A stretch of 64,000 nt of DNA, taken from JAGXLC01 sp041686375 (GTDB lineage Bacteria > Bacteroidota > Bacteroidia > Bacteroidales > UBA12077). The notes below the pieces were generated by a model. That model was not told the DNA's origin, searched no databases, and saw only the letters and a list, made by a program, of their open reading frames with translations. The translations under genes and the position numbers were made by a program. The stretch spans positions 25,446 through 89,445 of the forward strand of contig JAWLEB010000008.1 in the NCBI GenBank assembly GCA_041686375.1, given 5' to 3'. This document shows, in pieces, positions 36,537-45,525 of this stretch (position 1 is the first letter of the stretch; each line of letters starts with the position of its first letter).

Positions 36537-37627
36537 AGAAACCTGCAATTTTTATATACCCTCTGACAAGAAGATTTGAGCAAAAGCTGGCCAATCCTTA
36601 TATCAAAGATCTATGCCAGGCAGTTAATCCATATTTTGATTGTGTAAATTACAATAAGCCATCTGGCATTGGCTTCTTTAATATCACTAAATACTTCTTC
36701 AAAACCAAATATATTCATCTGAACTGGATAGAAGAACTCCCGGATAAAAAAGGAGGGTTTTTCCAAACATCATACTTCCTGATTATACTTGTGGCATCTC
36801 GGTTAACTGGCAAGAAAATCATCTGGACAATACATAATAAAAGCACTCATCAACAAAAAAATCTTTATATCAAAAATTTCCTGTTATATATATTGTCACA
36901 TTATGCAAATTATATAATAACCCATAGTTATGAAGGAGTAAAATATGCCCTCCAACTAAATCCCCGTATACCAACAAGTAGAATAAACTTCATCCATCAC
37001 CCTGTTAAACCGAGAAAAATACATCAAACAAATAAATACAAATACGATGTCATTATTTGGGGAAATATATCACGATACAAAGGGATTCATAATTTCTTTG
37101 AATACCTGGAGAACAAAAATATACTGGATAGATTTAAAATTTTAGTAGCTGGAAAAATTGACGATAAAGCTTATGAGAAGATGATTCTTAGTTATTCCAC
37201 AGAAAAAATTACCATTATGAACAAATTTGTTGAAGAATCAGAACTTCATGATTTAATCAGTTATTCCCGGATTATTCTCTTCACCTATCAGCGGGAGTAT
37301 GTTCTGAGCTCTGGAGCACTGGCAGATTCTCTAAATTTCGGCAAACCAGTTATTGGACCTGACATTGGTGCTTTTGCTGATCTTGCAAAAAAAGATTTGA
37401 TATATACCTATAGTGATATGAAAGAAATACCAGCCCTAATAAATAAACTTACACATGGTATGTCCTGGAAGAAGATACAGGCAATCCAGGATTTCATCAG
37501 GGAAAATAGCTGGGAGAATTATGGCAGAAAACTATATCAATGGTTAAATCATAATTCCGAAGACCATGAACAATATAAAATCCAGGAAAAACAAGATGAT
37601 GAAGTATGCAGTTATCATTCCGGCTAA
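36533..37627 (+). CDS. GT4-like glycosyltransferase
   Basis: A 364-residue GT-B enzyme from the ATG at 36533, which overlaps the previous stop codon (ATGA). An in-frame ATG 42 bases upstream lies inside that gene and is less likely. Recognisable parts are KIIWTIHNKSTH, INFIHHPV, IIWGNISRYKG and SSGALADSLNFGKPVI. It probably adds one sugar of the repeat unit. The next GT2 gene begins inside its last codons. Confidence 0.85.
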   Translation: MKKPAIFIYPLTRRFEQKLANPYIKDLCQAVNPYFDCVNYNKPSGIGFFNITKYFFKTKYIHLNWIEELPDKKGGFFQTSYFLIILVASRLTGKKIIWTIHNKSTHQQKNLYIKNFLLYILSHYANYIITHSYEGVKYALQLNPRIPTSRINFIHHPVKPRKIHQTNKYKYDVIIWGNISRYKGIHNFFEYLENKNILDRFKILVAGKIDDKAYEKMILSYSTEKITIMNKFVEESELHDLISYSRIILFTYQREYVLSSGALADSLNFGKPVIGPDIGAFADLAKKDLIYTYSDMKEIPALINKLTHGMSWKKIQAIQDFIRENSWENYGRKLYQWLNHNSEDHEQYKIQEKQDDEVCSYHSG

Positions 37628-38516
37628 AAATGAAGAGAGGGATTTAAACGGTACCCTTGAAGGTATAACAAACCAAAGTTTATTGCCCGTAGTAGTGCTA
37701 GTTATAGACAACAATTCAACAGATGGCACGGCTGAAATTATAAAAGAATATGCAAAAAAATATCCATATGTGCTTTACTTATTTGATAATAAGGGCAAAG
37801 GCTATGAACTTGGAGCTCCAATAGTGCGGCTCTTTAACAGAGGACTGAAATACTTAATGCAACAAGGTTATCAATTCGAATTTATAGTAAAAATGGATGC
37901 GGATGTAAAACTAGAGACTGACACTTTTGAGAAAGTTAATGAATATATACAGGGAGAACAACATCCTCCGGGAATACTTTCATGTATACCTTCTCTTTCT
38001 TTAAACGGAAGGATTAAACAAATGATTAGTCCGGAATGGCATACGAATGGACAACTCAAAATTTACAATCTCCAATGTTTAAAAGAAATAGGTAGCCTAA
38101 AAGCAGACCTGGGATGGGACTGTGCGGATAATATACAGGCCATGCAAAAAAAATGGAAAACATACGTTATTCCTTACCTTACTTATGAATTATCAAGACC
38201 TGTTGGGAGATATTCCTTTGAAAAAGGGGCTGTAAGACAAGGATTAGGTGCCTATAAACTCAGACACAGTATTTTATACGTTTTGCTCAAAATGTCTCAT
38301 GACATGTTCAGAAAACCATATGTTTTGTTCAGTTTATATTATTTCTATGGATACATATCAGGAACAATCAAACGCAAAAAAAGAACATTAAATAAAAAAG
38401 AAGGTAAACTGTTGCGTAAATTATTATGGGCAAGTTTTTTAAAAAGACTTAGAAAAAACCAGTTTTTACTACTGCAAAGAAATAAAAATAATGTAAGTTC
38501 GACATATTCAACCTAA
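37596..38516 (+). CDS. Family 2 glycosyltransferase
   Basis: A 306-residue GT-A enzyme: YAVIIPAKNEERDL, VIDNNSTDGT and VKMDADVKL with the metal-binding DAD. The start was set at the Met-Met pair (37596/37599); the upstream ATG at 37566 lies well inside the preceding gene. It ends the rightward glycosyltransferase block (32.6-38.5 kb). Confidence 0.88.
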   Translation: MMKYAVIIPAKNEERDLNGTLEGITNQSLLPVVVLVIDNNSTDGTAEIIKEYAKKYPYVLYLFDNKGKGYELGAPIVRLFNRGLKYLMQQGYQFEFIVKMDADVKLETDTFEKVNEYIQGEQHPPGILSCIPSLSLNGRIKQMISPEWHTNGQLKIYNLQCLKEIGSLKADLGWDCADNIQAMQKKWKTYVIPYLTYELSRPVGRYSFEKGAVRQGLGAYKLRHSILYVLLKMSHDMFRKPYVLFSLYYFYGYISGTIKRKKRTLNKKEGKLLRKLLWASFLKRLRKNQFLLLQRNKNNVSSTYST

Positions 38517-38601
38517 GTTCAATATCACAATGAAGACACAAGACTCAGGTTTTTCTTATATCGAATTCACATTATTTATGTTAAATAAACACTAATAATA
38601 A

Positions 38602-39477
38602 TCAATTGGCCATTTTCAGAACCTGCTGAATATATCTTGCAGTACTTTCTTCCCGGCAGTGCATATCGTAGTATCTTAACATCTGGTGATGAATCTTTTC
38701 AGCTTTTTCGGGATCACGCTTCAATCTTTTTATAATAGAAGACAATTCAGCCCAACTGTTTACATAGAATCCCGGGAAATCCTGATAATGCCAGGCATCT
38801 GACTGGCGACAGCTTATTATTATACACCCCGCTCTTGCAGCTTCAAAGAAGCGAAAAGATATATTCGAATCATATCCTTCAGGTGTAAGAGCTATTTTTG
38901 CATTGCTGAGCATCTTCGCATACTCTTCAGGCGACAGGCCACTTGCAAAACGCCTTGTAAAACGAATATAATTGTTTAAATGAGTTCCTCCGAGTATTTT
39001 ACTCAAGTGATTTCTCAACTTAAACAATGAAACAAAAATATAAAACTTAACCCGGCGTTTATGGAGATTACCACTATAGAAAACATCTATCTTTCTTTCA
39101 TTATAAGGTAAGACAGGTAATAACGGAACGGAACCATTTACTCCAAGCGGGATGGAATAAACATTGCCAGGATGATTTGTTCTTGGATAATAGGAGGTAA
39201 ACACAGCCAAGGAGGACTCTAAAGAAGCCGGTACGTTATGATCTTCATTAGATAGATAAAAAACTACACTCCTTCGGTCAAAAGTGAAATTATGGCTCCT
39301 GCGTGAATCCAGTAAAAAATAATTATACCTATCGAAAAGCGGCCATTCCGTCAATATATTCAAAACTTTATACAAGTAGCTACGCTCAAAAAGAAAAGGC
39401 TGGCTATCCTTGGGGACAGTGACATTTGTAAAAACATTGTCTCTATCGCCCAGAAAATTCCATAGTTTTTCTGACAT
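38602..39477 (-). CDS. Exostosin-like glycosyltransferase (GT47-type)
   Basis: A 291-residue protein with the exostosin-family core: IDVFYSGNLHKRR, a central NAKIALTPEGYDSNISFRFF segment and AARAGCIIISC. It is oriented opposite to the GT block on its left. Exostosin-like enzymes in bacteria transfer sugars in capsule and LPS synthesis; the specificity is unknown. Confidence 0.8.
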   Translation of the reverse strand: MSEKLWNFLGDRDNVFTNVTVPKDSQPFLFERSYLYKVLNILTEWPLFDRYNYFLLDSRRSHNFTFDRRSVVFYLSNEDHNVPASLESSLAVFTSYYPRTNHPGNVYSIPLGVNGSVPLLPVLPYNERKIDVFYSGNLHKRRVKFYIFVSLFKLRNHLSKILGGTHLNNYIRFTRRFASGLSPEEYAKMLSNAKIALTPEGYDSNISFRFFEAARAGCIIISCRQSDAWHYQDFPGFYVNSWAELSSIIKRLKRDPEKAEKIHHQMLRYYDMHCREESTARYIQQVLKMAN

Positions 39478-39644
39478 AACTTTTAATATAAATTTTTCAG
39501 TGAATCTAATTACAACAAAGAATATACTCGACTAATAATCAAAGATTAAAAACAACATACAAATTACACATAATTTCGGAATAATAAAACACTAAATGCA
39601 AAATAAACTGCTAAGAAAGACTTTCAAATAACAAAGGAAAGGAA

Positions 39645-39652
39645 TATCTTTG
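39645..39652 (+). promoter_or_regulatory. Bacteroidota -7 box upstream of the WecG-like gene
   Basis: TATCTTTG matches TAnnTTTG exactly, about 70 bases before the start codon. A TTTC about 20 bases upstream may be a degenerate -33 element. The box suggests this gene has its own promoter. Confidence 0.45.
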
Positions 39653-39722
39653 TTTAACATAAAAGTAAAAACTCTCAGAATCCAAAGTTTACAGATTATA
39701 TGTCAAAATAATACTACTATAA

Positions 39723-40490
39723 ATGGAAAAGGAACATCTTACTTTGCCTCTTCTCAACATCCATCTCCATAATATGGACATGGAAGAATTGCTTAAAGAA
39801 CTTCATCATGGTATTGTAGTCACTCCAAACGTAGATCATTTTGTAAAACTACAACGAGACAGAGAGTTTTACGAAATATATAAAAAAGCAGATTACGTAT
39901 TATTGGATAGCCGGGTTATCTATTATTTACTCAAAATATGTGGTCGTCCCATAAAAGCTGTTATACCAGGATCAGATCTTCTCCCTGCTTTTTGCAAGTT
40001 CCATAAAGATAATCATGATATAAAAATATTTCTCCTTGGAGCCATGGATGGTATTGCACAAAAAGCAATGGAAAATATCAATCAAAAAGTAAAAAGAACA
40101 ATGGTTGTCCAGGCATATTCTCCCAGTTTAGGATTTGAAAAGAAGACAGAAGAATGCAAGGATATTGTAAATAAAATAAACAAGTCAGGAGCAAATGTTC
40201 TTGTTATTGGGGTAGGTGCTCCAAAACAGGAAAAATGGCTAATCCAATACATGCCCCATTTGCCACATATCAAAATTGCTTTGGCATTGGGTGCTTCTAT
40301 TGACTTTGAAGCGGGTCATAAGAAACGTTCTCCATTGTGGATGCAAAAAATCGGGATGGAATGGTTTTATCGTTTCCTTTGTGAACCAAGACGTTTAGGA
40401 AAAAGATATTTTATCGAAGATGCCCCCTTTATATACTTATTTATGAAACAGGTAGTTGGAAAATACAAAAATCCTTTTGCAGATATTTAA
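39723..40490 (+). CDS. WecG/TagA/CpsF-family glycosyltransferase (GT26)
   Basis: A 255-residue GT26 enzyme: VVTPNVDHFVKLQRD, DSRVIYYLLK, IPGSDLLPAF, VLVIGVGAPKQEKWL and the C-terminal MEWFYRFLCEPRRLGKRYF. TagA/WecG homologues add ManNAc or related sugars to lipid-linked intermediates; here it probably adds one residue of the EPS repeat. It is the last EPS gene on the right. Confidence 0.92.
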   Translation: MEKEHLTLPLLNIHLHNMDMEELLKELHHGIVVTPNVDHFVKLQRDREFYEIYKKADYVLLDSRVIYYLLKICGRPIKAVIPGSDLLPAFCKFHKDNHDIKIFLLGAMDGIAQKAMENINQKVKRTMVVQAYSPSLGFEKKTEECKDIVNKINKSGANVLVIGVGAPKQEKWLIQYMPHLPHIKIALALGASIDFEAGHKKRSPLWMQKIGMEWFYRFLCEPRRLGKRYFIEDAPFIYLFMKQVVGKYKNPFADI

Positions 40491-41245
40491 CTCCCGTAGA
40501 CATAAACCATTTATTTTGCTGGCTGATAGACCTTTAGTGTCGTGAAAATTCAACAGTTTTAGTTCATAGCTAAAGTCTCCTTTTTTTGTCTCCCACACAA
40601 AAAAAGGAGCAAAAAAAGGTCACCGCTAGAATTAAATTTTGATAAATCTACGGAATCCCCTACCACGGATAAAATAAAACTCGTTCCGGTTTTGGAATAA
40701 AAATCGGAACTCAAACAGTATTTTATCCAAAAATCCTCCCTGCTTCCTTGATTTATAGCAAAATTTTATTAGGCGGCAAGGCAAATAGCTGAAGCTATTG
40801 GGAAATATCTCCGGCTTAATCGCGCGAAGGCCAGACAAAATCGCGCGGGAAGGGCTGTATTTGCAGGGGGTAGGCTGATTTTTGCCTGGCGTTTTTTTCG
40901 TCCTTTTTTTTGGTAATGAAAAAAAAGGACAAATGCTGATAAGGGCAGGAATGATGCTAACAGGACAAAAATGAAAATCAAACATCTTAATTTCATCACC
41001 CTTCTCTGCTAATACCCAATGTATAAAAATTAATAGAAAAAAGCCCGCTTTTAGAGGAATTCACGTATACATAAACTGGTTAAAATTGTTCTATTGTTAA
41101 ATGGTTAATTTGTTGATTGGTTGATTAATAAGGCTGAAGTAGCTAAAGCGGCGTGTCTAATATCCAACATCTTCCGCACTATCCTTCCTTCAAACTATCA
41201 TTCCTGTATCAAACGTAAAACATATTACCAACCTAATACTGTTAT
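40491..41245. other. Non-coding region with structured repeat-like element
   Basis: About 755 bases with no convincing gene. The left 440 bases hold several stable hairpins (described at 40577-40930) and a local rise in G+C. The right part (41000-41245) is A/T-rich and featureless. Small open frames on the minus strand run through the hairpins and are probably artefacts. Confidence 0.6.
40577..40930. repeat. Structured intergenic element with nested hairpins
   Basis: Hairpins in order: CTCCTTTTTTTGT/ACAAAAAAAGGAG (40577-40589, 40597-40609), GGATAAAATA/TATTTTATCC (40667-40676, 40719-40728) enclosing GTTCCG/CGGAAC (40683-40688, 40705-40710), CGCGCG/CGCGCG (40821-40826, 40842-40847), and GTCCTTTTTTTT/AAAAAAAAGGAC (40900-40911, 40919-40930). 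The two outer poly-T/A arms also resemble each other as imperfect inverted repeats about 290 bases apart. It looks like a dispersed non-coding repeat or an RNA structure. The neighbouring protein genes do not extend into it. Confidence 0.55.
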
Positions 41246-42151
41246 TTATTTTTTAACCCGACCAAGAATAACACGAATTTCACCAGCATTATCTTTGACA
41301 GGGGTTATCTTGTCAAAATTTTTATTGTTTTCTATAAATTTCATAATTCCAGAGCCTTGCCCAAAACCAATTTCAAAACATAACCAACCCCCATCTATAA
41401 TAAATCGAGGTGACTCATTTATTAACCTCAGAACAATCTGGAGACCTATATTTCCCCCATTGAAAGCCATCCTGGGTTCATAAGCAGAGATTTCTTCAGG
41501 CATCTTACCAACTTTAGCCGTAGATATGTAAGGTGGGTTGCATGTAATAATATCAAAAGCCTCTGAAAAAGAATTCTCTGAAAAAGGTTGAAACAGATCC
41601 CCGGTTAAAAAAATTACTTGATTTTCCAGGTTTAAATGTTGTGCATTGAATTTTGCCAGTGAAAGTGCATCCGGAGATAAATCAGAAGCCCAAACCTCTG
41701 CTTGAGATTGGTAAAAAGCAAAAGACAGAGCTAAATTCCCCATACCTGTGCATACATCCATAATTCTTACCTTTTTTTGTTTTAAGGCTATATTATTAAT
41801 AAGCTCTAAAGCCAAATATCCAAGAATTTCTGTTTCTTTCCTAGGGATTAAAGCTCGTTTATCAACCTTAAACTCCACCCCCATAAAACACTCAACACCA
41901 GTTATATAAGCCAAAGGAACACCGGAAATTCTCTGCTGAACCAAACTTTCTAAAATTTGAAGTGAGTGCTCATCTATTTCCGGTAACACCCTATTTGCAT
42001 CCTGTTTTAGTGGTCGTGGTTTTTTACAGCTATAATACCACAATGCATCTAAAGTACTGGCAGGTGTTTCGTTCGGTTTATCAGGAAGAAAATTTAAATT
42101 TGCTGATAAATAAGCAAGTAGCTGTTTATAAGTCTTTTCACTATTAATCAT
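41246..42151 (-). CDS. HemK/PrmC-like N5-glutamine methyltransferase
   Basis: A 301-residue SAM enzyme from the ATG at 42151. The longer frame would overlap the next methyltransferase and adds an unrelated N-terminus. Features: RALIPRKETEIL, SAM-binding DVCTGMGNLALSF, and the NPPYIS catalytic motif. PrmC methylates the Gln of the GGQ motif in release factors RF1/RF2. A more specialised N-methyltransferase role cannot be excluded, and the sequence diverges from canonical PrmC at LIPRPETE. Confidence 0.75.
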   Translation of the reverse strand: MINSEKTYKQLLAYLSANLNFLPDKPNETPASTLDALWYYSCKKPRPLKQDANRVLPEIDEHSLQILESLVQQRISGVPLAYITGVECFMGVEFKVDKRALIPRKETEILGYLALELINNIALKQKKVRIMDVCTGMGNLALSFAFYQSQAEVWASDLSPDALSLAKFNAQHLNLENQVIFLTGDLFQPFSENSFSEAFDIITCNPPYISTAKVGKMPEEISAYEPRMAFNGGNIGLQIVLRLINESPRFIIDGGWLCFEIGFGQGSGIMKFIENNKNFDKITPVKDNAGEIRVILGRVKK

Positions 42152-42167
42152 AGGTTGTTTTTTAATG

Positions 42168-43058
42168 TTAATTTTTCCTTCTAAATACATAGGACAAAGA
42201 AGGACTGAGATAATGTGAGTACATACCCAATTTTGAGATAATTTCATAATACATGTTCTTAAAAAAACCTATCTTTTCTACATACAATCCGTTACCATAA
42301 GGAAGATAAAACGGGTAAGTCTCTTTAAACCGCTTTAATGAAGAGTAATGCAACCATTTAGATACTGGTTTATAACCATTCATGTACTTACGTAAAGATA
42401 ATGGCGACCAGAATAAGTTATCATTTTCCTCATTCTCTCTTTTAAACAATTTAGCATAAGGCTTACGTAAAGAAACAGGAAGCCAGTGACAAAATGGAAG
42501 ACGAGTATCATGAGCTATTACCGGGAACCACAAGTTGGGGGTGGTCAAAATAAGCAGATCGGCGGACACCCTGCATAAATCGGGAATTGCTTTTCTGTCG
42601 CGATATACATGTTCAAGAACTTCGATACAATAGACTACTTCAGCCTCCTTATCATCAAGCGGTAGTGAGCCTAATCTCCCCACCCTCCAATCAATACGAT
42701 CCCTGACTCCTAAAATTTCTGCTATCTCCTGAGCCGCATCAAGTCTCTCTTTGTTCGGATCAACAGCAATTACTTTTGCTTCTGTTGAAAAAACAAACGC
42801 CATTGATAACCAGCCAAACCCAGCTCCTATATCTGCAATAACTGTATTTGAGTTAACATCCTTAAAATCAAAAAGCTGCTGTACATAACGCTTAGTATAA
42901 AACTCAAGTGTTTCTGCCATTTTCAAACCTGAATACTGAGAATTTTGAAAATATTCAATAGCCCGAATTTTGTTCAGATCAACATTTGAAACTAATGTGT
43001 AGTAGTTAGGTCTATAAAAAAGACCAGACACCTGTGGGGTAAAAAAATTGCTTGCCAC
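42168..43058 (-). CDS. Class I SAM-dependent methyltransferase
   Basis: A 296-residue enzyme: VIADIGAGFGWLSMAFVF (motif I), IAVDPNKERLDAAQE (motif II) and YCIEVLEHVYRD (ubiE-like post-I region). The start is a GTG at 43058. Small-molecule or lipid-linked substrates are typical; the target is unknown. It ends 16 bases before the PrmC-like start and lies beyond tRNA-Thr from the BshC-like gene. Confidence 0.85.
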   Translation of the reverse strand: MASNFFTPQVSGLFYRPNYYTLVSNVDLNKIRAIEYFQNSQYSGLKMAETLEFYTKRYVQQLFDFKDVNSNTVIADIGAGFGWLSMAFVFSTEAKVIAVDPNKERLDAAQEIAEILGVRDRIDWRVGRLGSLPLDDKEAEVVYCIEVLEHVYRDRKAIPDLCRVSADLLILTTPNLWFPVIAHDTRLPFCHWLPVSLRKPYAKLFKRENEENDNLFWSPLSLRKYMNGYKPVSKWLHYSSLKRFKETYPFYLPYGNGLYVEKIGFFKNMYYEIISKLGMYSHYLSPSLSYVFRRKN

Positions 43059-43135
43059 CGTAAAATTTTGTTTTTATACAAGTTACTATAATTCAAATTA
43101 TAAGACAACAAAACATGAATATTTATTTGTAGCCT

Positions 43136-43264
43136 TTTAGAAACTGTTTTGATTTCTTTTAGAAATCATAGATCAGGAGGCGCATTTGAATCCCCGCCCT
43201 AAAGGACAGGGCTATAAATAAAACTAATTTGTTAAAGTAGGACAAAATCAAAACAGTTTCTAAA
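43136..43264. mobile_element. MITE-like element with 20-bp inverted repeats
   Basis: Perfect 20-bp inverted repeats TTTAGAAACTGTTTTGATTT (43136-43155) and AAATCAAAACAGTTTCTAAA (43245-43264) flank about 89 bases with an internal GCCCT/AGGGC hairpin. If TA is the duplicated target, the element spans 43140-43260 and would fit an IS630/Tc1-like origin, but TA is also part of the repeats, so this is uncertain. It lies immediately downstream of tRNA-Thr on the minus strand. No transposase gene is present. Confidence 0.55.
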
Positions 43265-43273
43265 TGGAGATTG

Positions 43274-43345
43274 AGCCTCTCATGGGATTCGAACCCACGA
43301 CCTGCTCATTACGAGTGAGCCGCTCTACCCCTGAGCTAAAGAGGC
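43274..43345 (-). tRNA. tRNA-Thr (CGT anticodon)
   Basis: Read on the minus strand, a complete cloverleaf: 7-bp acceptor stem (GCCTCTT with GAGAGGC), D arm GCTC...GAGC, anticodon loop CTCGTAA giving CGT (Thr), and a T arm with GTTCGAATC. CCA is not encoded, as usual in many bacteria. The gene sits between the BshC-like and methyltransferase genes, with the MITE-like element just beyond its 3-prime end. Confidence 0.95.
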
Positions 43346-43373
43346 ATATTTTTACCTGTTCTCAAAATATAAA

Positions 43374-44843
43374 CTACCCAAATTTTTGGACTACCATATT
43401 TTGAATCATATTTTCTGGAGTTAAAACATTTTCAGGAAAAATAAAATAAGGATACTGACGCTCAAAAAGAACATTCTCATTGTTAAAAAAAAATTGCAGT
43501 CTTTGAATCTCATCCTTAATTGAGTTATATTCTGAAGACAATATCTCTTTAATTTCCTTATCTATTTTTTTCAATTTCTCATTATATTCCTTTCTTTTAT
43601 CTTTATTCTCTTCCTTCTTCATAGCTTTTAACACATGCATTTTTCGTTGTTTATATTTAAGAGAAGTTTCTTTATCTAAAAGACTCATCGGCTTGTGTTT
43701 ATAATCCTTAAGCCATTGCTGATTTTTTTCATATTTCTTTTTCACTTCATCATATTTAGGCATATTATCAAAAAATGGCAAATAGATATCTCCCGTTACT
43801 GCATAAAAAACAGGTTTGGATTGAAGCTCAAAAAAATTCTGAAAAAATTCGTTATTAACCTTTTCATACTCTACAGCGCCAATTCCATGTACAAAAATAT
43901 CACAAAAAAACAAGCGTAGCATTATAGTTAATGTAGAAGCCTTGGGATACAGTGCTGTTTTCTCTTTCAATTGAATAACAGGATCATGAGTAATATTCAG
44001 AACAAATTGTTCTTTTGCCTGGACAGAACGAATATACAACTTATGACCTTTCTTGCTAATTTCCACAGAAAATCGCTGTCCCTCTTTTATCAGCCAAAAA
44101 GGTATTTCTGTCCAGCCATCTTCAGAATAAAGACATTTAACCGGCTGATAATTTTCGCTGCTCCACCCCAACACGGCTTTGTTGTATATTTCACAAAACC
44201 TTCCCATATTGCTTATCAAATACCATAGGAACCGATAATAAGCCTCTGTCCTCACAATATGTGATATTTTAACATCCTGCAGATTTATCCCGATGCGTTC
44301 CTCAAAGGACCTTCTCATAACTTCCAAAGAATCAATAAAATGCTTTTCCTTTTTATTATAAATTTTCCAAAAGTCTTTTTCCCATCTCTCAAAAGCTCTA
44401 AAAATATCCTGATTATCAAGAGTAGCCAGATTATTTTTTGTACGTTCAAAAAAATCATCCACTACATCCTCTCCAGGATCAAATTCCCGAAATACAATAT
44501 CACTACTACCTTTTTTTAATGAAACGATTTCCTTGACATATTTTTTATTCTGCAATCGAGGAACGGGTATATCCATATCTCCATGGTCAGAATCAACGAC
44601 AAAATTAAGTGCCGTAATATTCAACTCTTTTGCTTTTAAACCCGTAAAAAGATTTTTCATCAGTAGTCCCGGATAATAAGGAACAGGCTGATGACCGACG
44701 CCTATCGTCAGTTGTCTCTTGTTGTCTGCTTCCAGGCCGGCTTCTTCTCTGATGGCTTTTCGTATGTCTCTGAGTTCATCACCACGTGAGTATATTCTTT
44801 CAAGTAAAGTGTGATTATGTTTTAAAGCTGAAAGGATGTTCAT
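43374..44843 (-). CDS. BshC-like protein of unknown function
   Basis: A 489-residue protein with GHQPVPYYPGLLMKN (50-64), VDSDHGDMDIP (83-93) and a charged coiled coil near 370-445. These match the general pattern of BshC (bacillithiol cysteine ligase: TGQQ..., then an xDxHDF-like segment) but are not canonical. It is 4 bases after a PIG-L deacetylase gene and in one operon with a GT2 gene. A BshC-like condensing role on an amino sugar is inferred; a different activity is quite possible. Confidence 0.55.
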   Translation of the reverse strand: MNILSALKHNHTLLERIYSRGDELRDIRKAIREEAGLEADNKRQLTIGVGHQPVPYYPGLLMKNLFTGLKAKELNITALNFVVDSDHGDMDIPVPRLQNKKYVKEIVSLKKGSSDIVFREFDPGEDVVDDFFERTKNNLATLDNQDIFRAFERWEKDFWKIYNKKEKHFIDSLEVMRRSFEERIGINLQDVKISHIVRTEAYYRFLWYLISNMGRFCEIYNKAVLGWSSENYQPVKCLYSEDGWTEIPFWLIKEGQRFSVEISKKGHKLYIRSVQAKEQFVLNITHDPVIQLKEKTALYPKASTLTIMLRLFFCDIFVHGIGAVEYEKVNNEFFQNFFELQSKPVFYAVTGDIYLPFFDNMPKYDEVKKKYEKNQQWLKDYKHKPMSLLDKETSLKYKQRKMHVLKAMKKEENKDKRKEYNEKLKKIDKEIKEILSSEYNSIKDEIQRLQFFFNNENVLFERQYPYFIFPENVLTPENMIQNMVVQKFG

Positions 44844-44847
44844 AAAA

Positions 44848-45525
44848 TTATAAGATGCTGTGTATGTTGTTAATTCCTATAACTTCAGGAGTATAAAAAG
44901 GCTCGGCATACTTACGATTTATCCTTGAACCATAATATTTACCCATAGTTCTCAAAAAATCAGGAACATCTCTTTTTCTATGATTCATTTGAGACTCATA
45001 GGCTTCTACAGCTCTGATTTTATACTCAAAAACTTCTTCTTCTACCGGTAAAACAAAAGTTGGTTGGGGAATCAGCTTAAAATGTGAAGTATAATAGTAC
45101 AATATTTTAGGAGGAAAATAAGGTTCTCCTCTCATATCTGTCTTTGTTAATTTTGCATAAAAACGTGCGGCTGTTCCCAATTCAGAAGCTGCAGCATGAT
45201 CAGGGTGCTGATCAGTATGAGTTTGAACAAGCACAACATCAGGCCTTATCTGTCGGATATATTCAGCTACTTTCTGCCTGTTTTCAATATTATCCTCCAG
45301 ATATCTGTTGGGAAGATCCATCACAATTCGCTCTTTAATCTTCAGAATACGATCTGCAGCGTCTGCTTCTTCCAATCTCTTTTTCACTGTACCATGAGGA
45401 GTAGGTTCACCATTTGTAAAGTTTAATAAGTAAACCTCATCTCCATTTTGGTTACAAGTTAATAAGGTTCCTCCTATAGAAATTTCTGCATCATCGGGAT
45501 GTGCAGCAAGCACTAGTATTTTCAT
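44848..45525 (-). CDS. PIG-L/BshB-like zinc deacetylase
   Basis: A 225-residue PIG-L enzyme with the zinc motif AHPDDAEISIGG (8-19) and HTDQHPDHAAASELG further on. Such enzymes remove acetyl groups from GlcNAc-containing substrates: BshB in bacillithiol synthesis, MshB in mycothiol, PIG-L in GPI anchors. It overlaps the end of the GT2 gene by 35 bases and abuts the BshC-like gene, so the three are co-translated. Confidence 0.85.
   Translation of the reverse strand: MKILVLAAHPDDAEISIGGTLLTCNQNGDEVYLLNFTNGEPTPHGTVKKRLEEADAADRILKIKERIVMDLPNRYLEDNIENRQKVAEYIRQIRPDVVLVQTHTDQHPDHAAASELGTAARFYAKLTKTDMRGEPYFPPKILYYYTSHFKLIPQPTFVLPVEEEVFEYKIRAVEAYESQMNHRKRDVPDFLRTMGKYYGSRINRKYAEPFYTPEVIGINNIHSIL

Noticed and set aside
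40632..40999. Two overlapping minus-strand open frames in the structured intergenic element
   Set aside because: They run through strong hairpins and poly-A/T tracts, have low-complexity Lys/Arg/Pro composition and no start signal; more likely shadows of a non-coding repeat.
41121..41483. Plus-strand open frame of 120 codons antisense to the PrmC-like gene
   Set aside because: It overlaps the 3-prime end of a well-supported gene and shows no family signature.
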